The notes beneath the pieces are model-generated. The model was not told the DNA's origin, made no database searches, and saw nothing but the letters and a program-made list of their open reading frames with translations. From the NCBI GenBank assembly GCA_963924555.1, contig OZ004588.1, forward strand, positions 6,793,205 through 6,857,204: a stretch of DNA of 64,000 bases. Reading direction: 5' to 3'. Below, one piece after another: positions 63,501 through 64,000 of this stretch. The translations under genes were made by a program, and so were the position numbers. The number at the start of each line of letters is the position of its first letter. Position 1 is the first letter of the stretch. The stretch is from Crambe crambe (taxonomy: Eukaryota; Porifera; Demospongiae; Poecilosclerida; Crambeidae).

Positions 63501-64000
63501 CAAATAGCTGACATGATTGTTCATAATTCATAATTGTTATAGGAAATGGTTGGTTGCATTGGTACCACTGGTGGTGATCATGGGACTGACGTGGGTGTTT
63601 GGAGTACTGATAGTGGAGGTGAAGGCACTACTACCCTTTGCTTACATCTACACCATCATGGTGGCCTTCCAAGGTCTCTTCATCTTCCTCCTCTTTGTTG
63701 TCTTCCCCAAACAAGTCAGAGATGAGTACACCAAGTGGTGGAGGACAAAGGTCAAGACACATACTGGCAAGAATATGGAAGCAACAAATATTATCGTGAG
63801 TTCATACAACTCCTGCTGATCTCCATGGCCAATATACTAACTAACTAACTTCTTCTTCTTCCTTGCACTGAAGAAAACTGGACAGACCAGTAATTCAAAG
63901 ACGAATGCCAACACAAATGTCTCTGGGAGTGGTGGGTTCAAATCATTGAAGGTGGAAGAGGTGGCATTGGAATCAAAAGCTGAGCTCTCACTGGTTAAAG
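57537..64000 (+). CDS. Adhesion GPCR, array copy E (intact, runs off the window)
   Basis: Exons: 57537-58114, 58187-58624, 58680-59139, 59199-59240, 59305-59442, 59502-59546, 59830-59929, 61970-62195, 62259-62385, 62482-62549, 62605-62856, 62911-63270, 63337-63492, 63543-63795 and 63874 to beyond 64000. All phases agree. The signal peptide region (VAIMMVVFLVHNSIAIV) and Cys-rich modules (HGGGGCNCWEVQSFSI; FRWMGTATLRPSRSRDIWAL) resemble copy B. The mucin region is short (about 75 residues, TEASTTMSATTEA). GAIN exons 8-11 resemble copy C, including the GC donor after exon 10. The GPS is SVGQWSKEGC with CNHLTHFAIL. Helix 1 ends differently (TIIIILIQK), and the next exon begins PLCNMRNIVHINLCI. 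Intron 7 is enlarged to 2,040 bp by repeats. The tail is cut by the window end after VEEVALESKAELSLVK. Confidence 0.88.
59930..61969. other. Enlarged intron 7 of copy E
   Basis: The same intron is 313 bp in A, 675 in C and 142 in D. Here it holds a GATAA repeat (about 60962-61008), the palindrome at 61569-61620 and a GACA tetranucleotide run (61746-61771). The remaining AT-rich sequence shows no coding signal to me. Confidence 0.6.
61569..61620. repeat. Palindromic TAGTCTGGC-ended element
   Basis: TAGTCTGGCGTCACCCACCC on the left pairs imperfectly with GGCTGGCGATGCCAGACTA on the right across a T-rich loop. The ends TAGTCT/AGACTA and the overall size match the TAGTCTCGCG elements. Confidence 0.7.

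Overview
The window is eukaryotic. Genes are split by many short GT-AG introns, the DNA is AT-rich, and microsatellites, minisatellites and fold-back elements are common. The gene content is a STAT5-like factor, a TRIM-NHL protein, a TMEM245-type membrane protein and a tandem array of adhesion GPCRs with mucin-like ectodomains. This fits an early-branching metazoan, and I infer a demosponge. The species assignment is an inference. All exon models were built by hand from splice signals, reading phase and family similarity.

Region 1 (1-26,920) holds conventional single-copy genes. A single-exon TRIM-NHL gene (2604-4397, minus) has lost its last NHL repeats through a stop codon and a nearby frameshift. 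A complete 22-exon STAT gene follows (4843-12471, minus) with an N-domain, coiled coil, DNA-binding domain, linker, SH2 domain, C-terminal tyrosine and acidic tail. After a repeat-rich gap come a small PH-domain gene (16204-19021, plus) and a 10-exon TMEM245 homologue (20688-24639, minus). The TMEM245 gene shares a 151-bp divergent promoter with a five-exon coiled-coil/basic protein I do not recognise (24791-26920, plus).

Region 2 (about 27,200-64,000) is a head-to-tail array of paralogous adhesion GPCR genes, all on the plus strand. A (27226-34403) and C (39947-45879) are complete and intact. D (47096-55421) has a different N-terminus, a Calx-beta domain followed by a mucin domain of nearly 1,200 residues, and carries a 1-bp frameshift in a transmembrane exon. 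E (57537 to the window end) is intact as far as it can be seen. Between them lie a decayed 5' copy (B, 35563-37029), a 3' exon fragment (34582-35303), a degenerate middle fragment (55600-56050), an inverted exon-14 fragment (56228-56425, minus) and a broken copy of part of the coiled-coil gene (37186-37873). The intact genes share one 15-exon plan: signal peptide, two Cys-rich modules that resemble Reelin repeats, a Thr/Ser/Pro mucin region of variable length, a GAIN domain, a GPS with the HL|T cleavage motif, seven transmembrane segments and a short tail with a conserved ENPYAETC block. The 5' and middle parts of the genes fall into different subfamily pairings, so the array has been shuffled by recombination. 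Synonymous identity in the main transmembrane exon points to gene conversion.

Region 3 (dispersed) is a set of short palindromic elements with TAGTCTsGCG-type ends, a TA-flanked terminal-inverted-repeat element, a 488-bp fold-back element, two GGGCTA tracts, a 24-G run and several minisatellites. One minisatellite duplicates a STAT splice acceptor.
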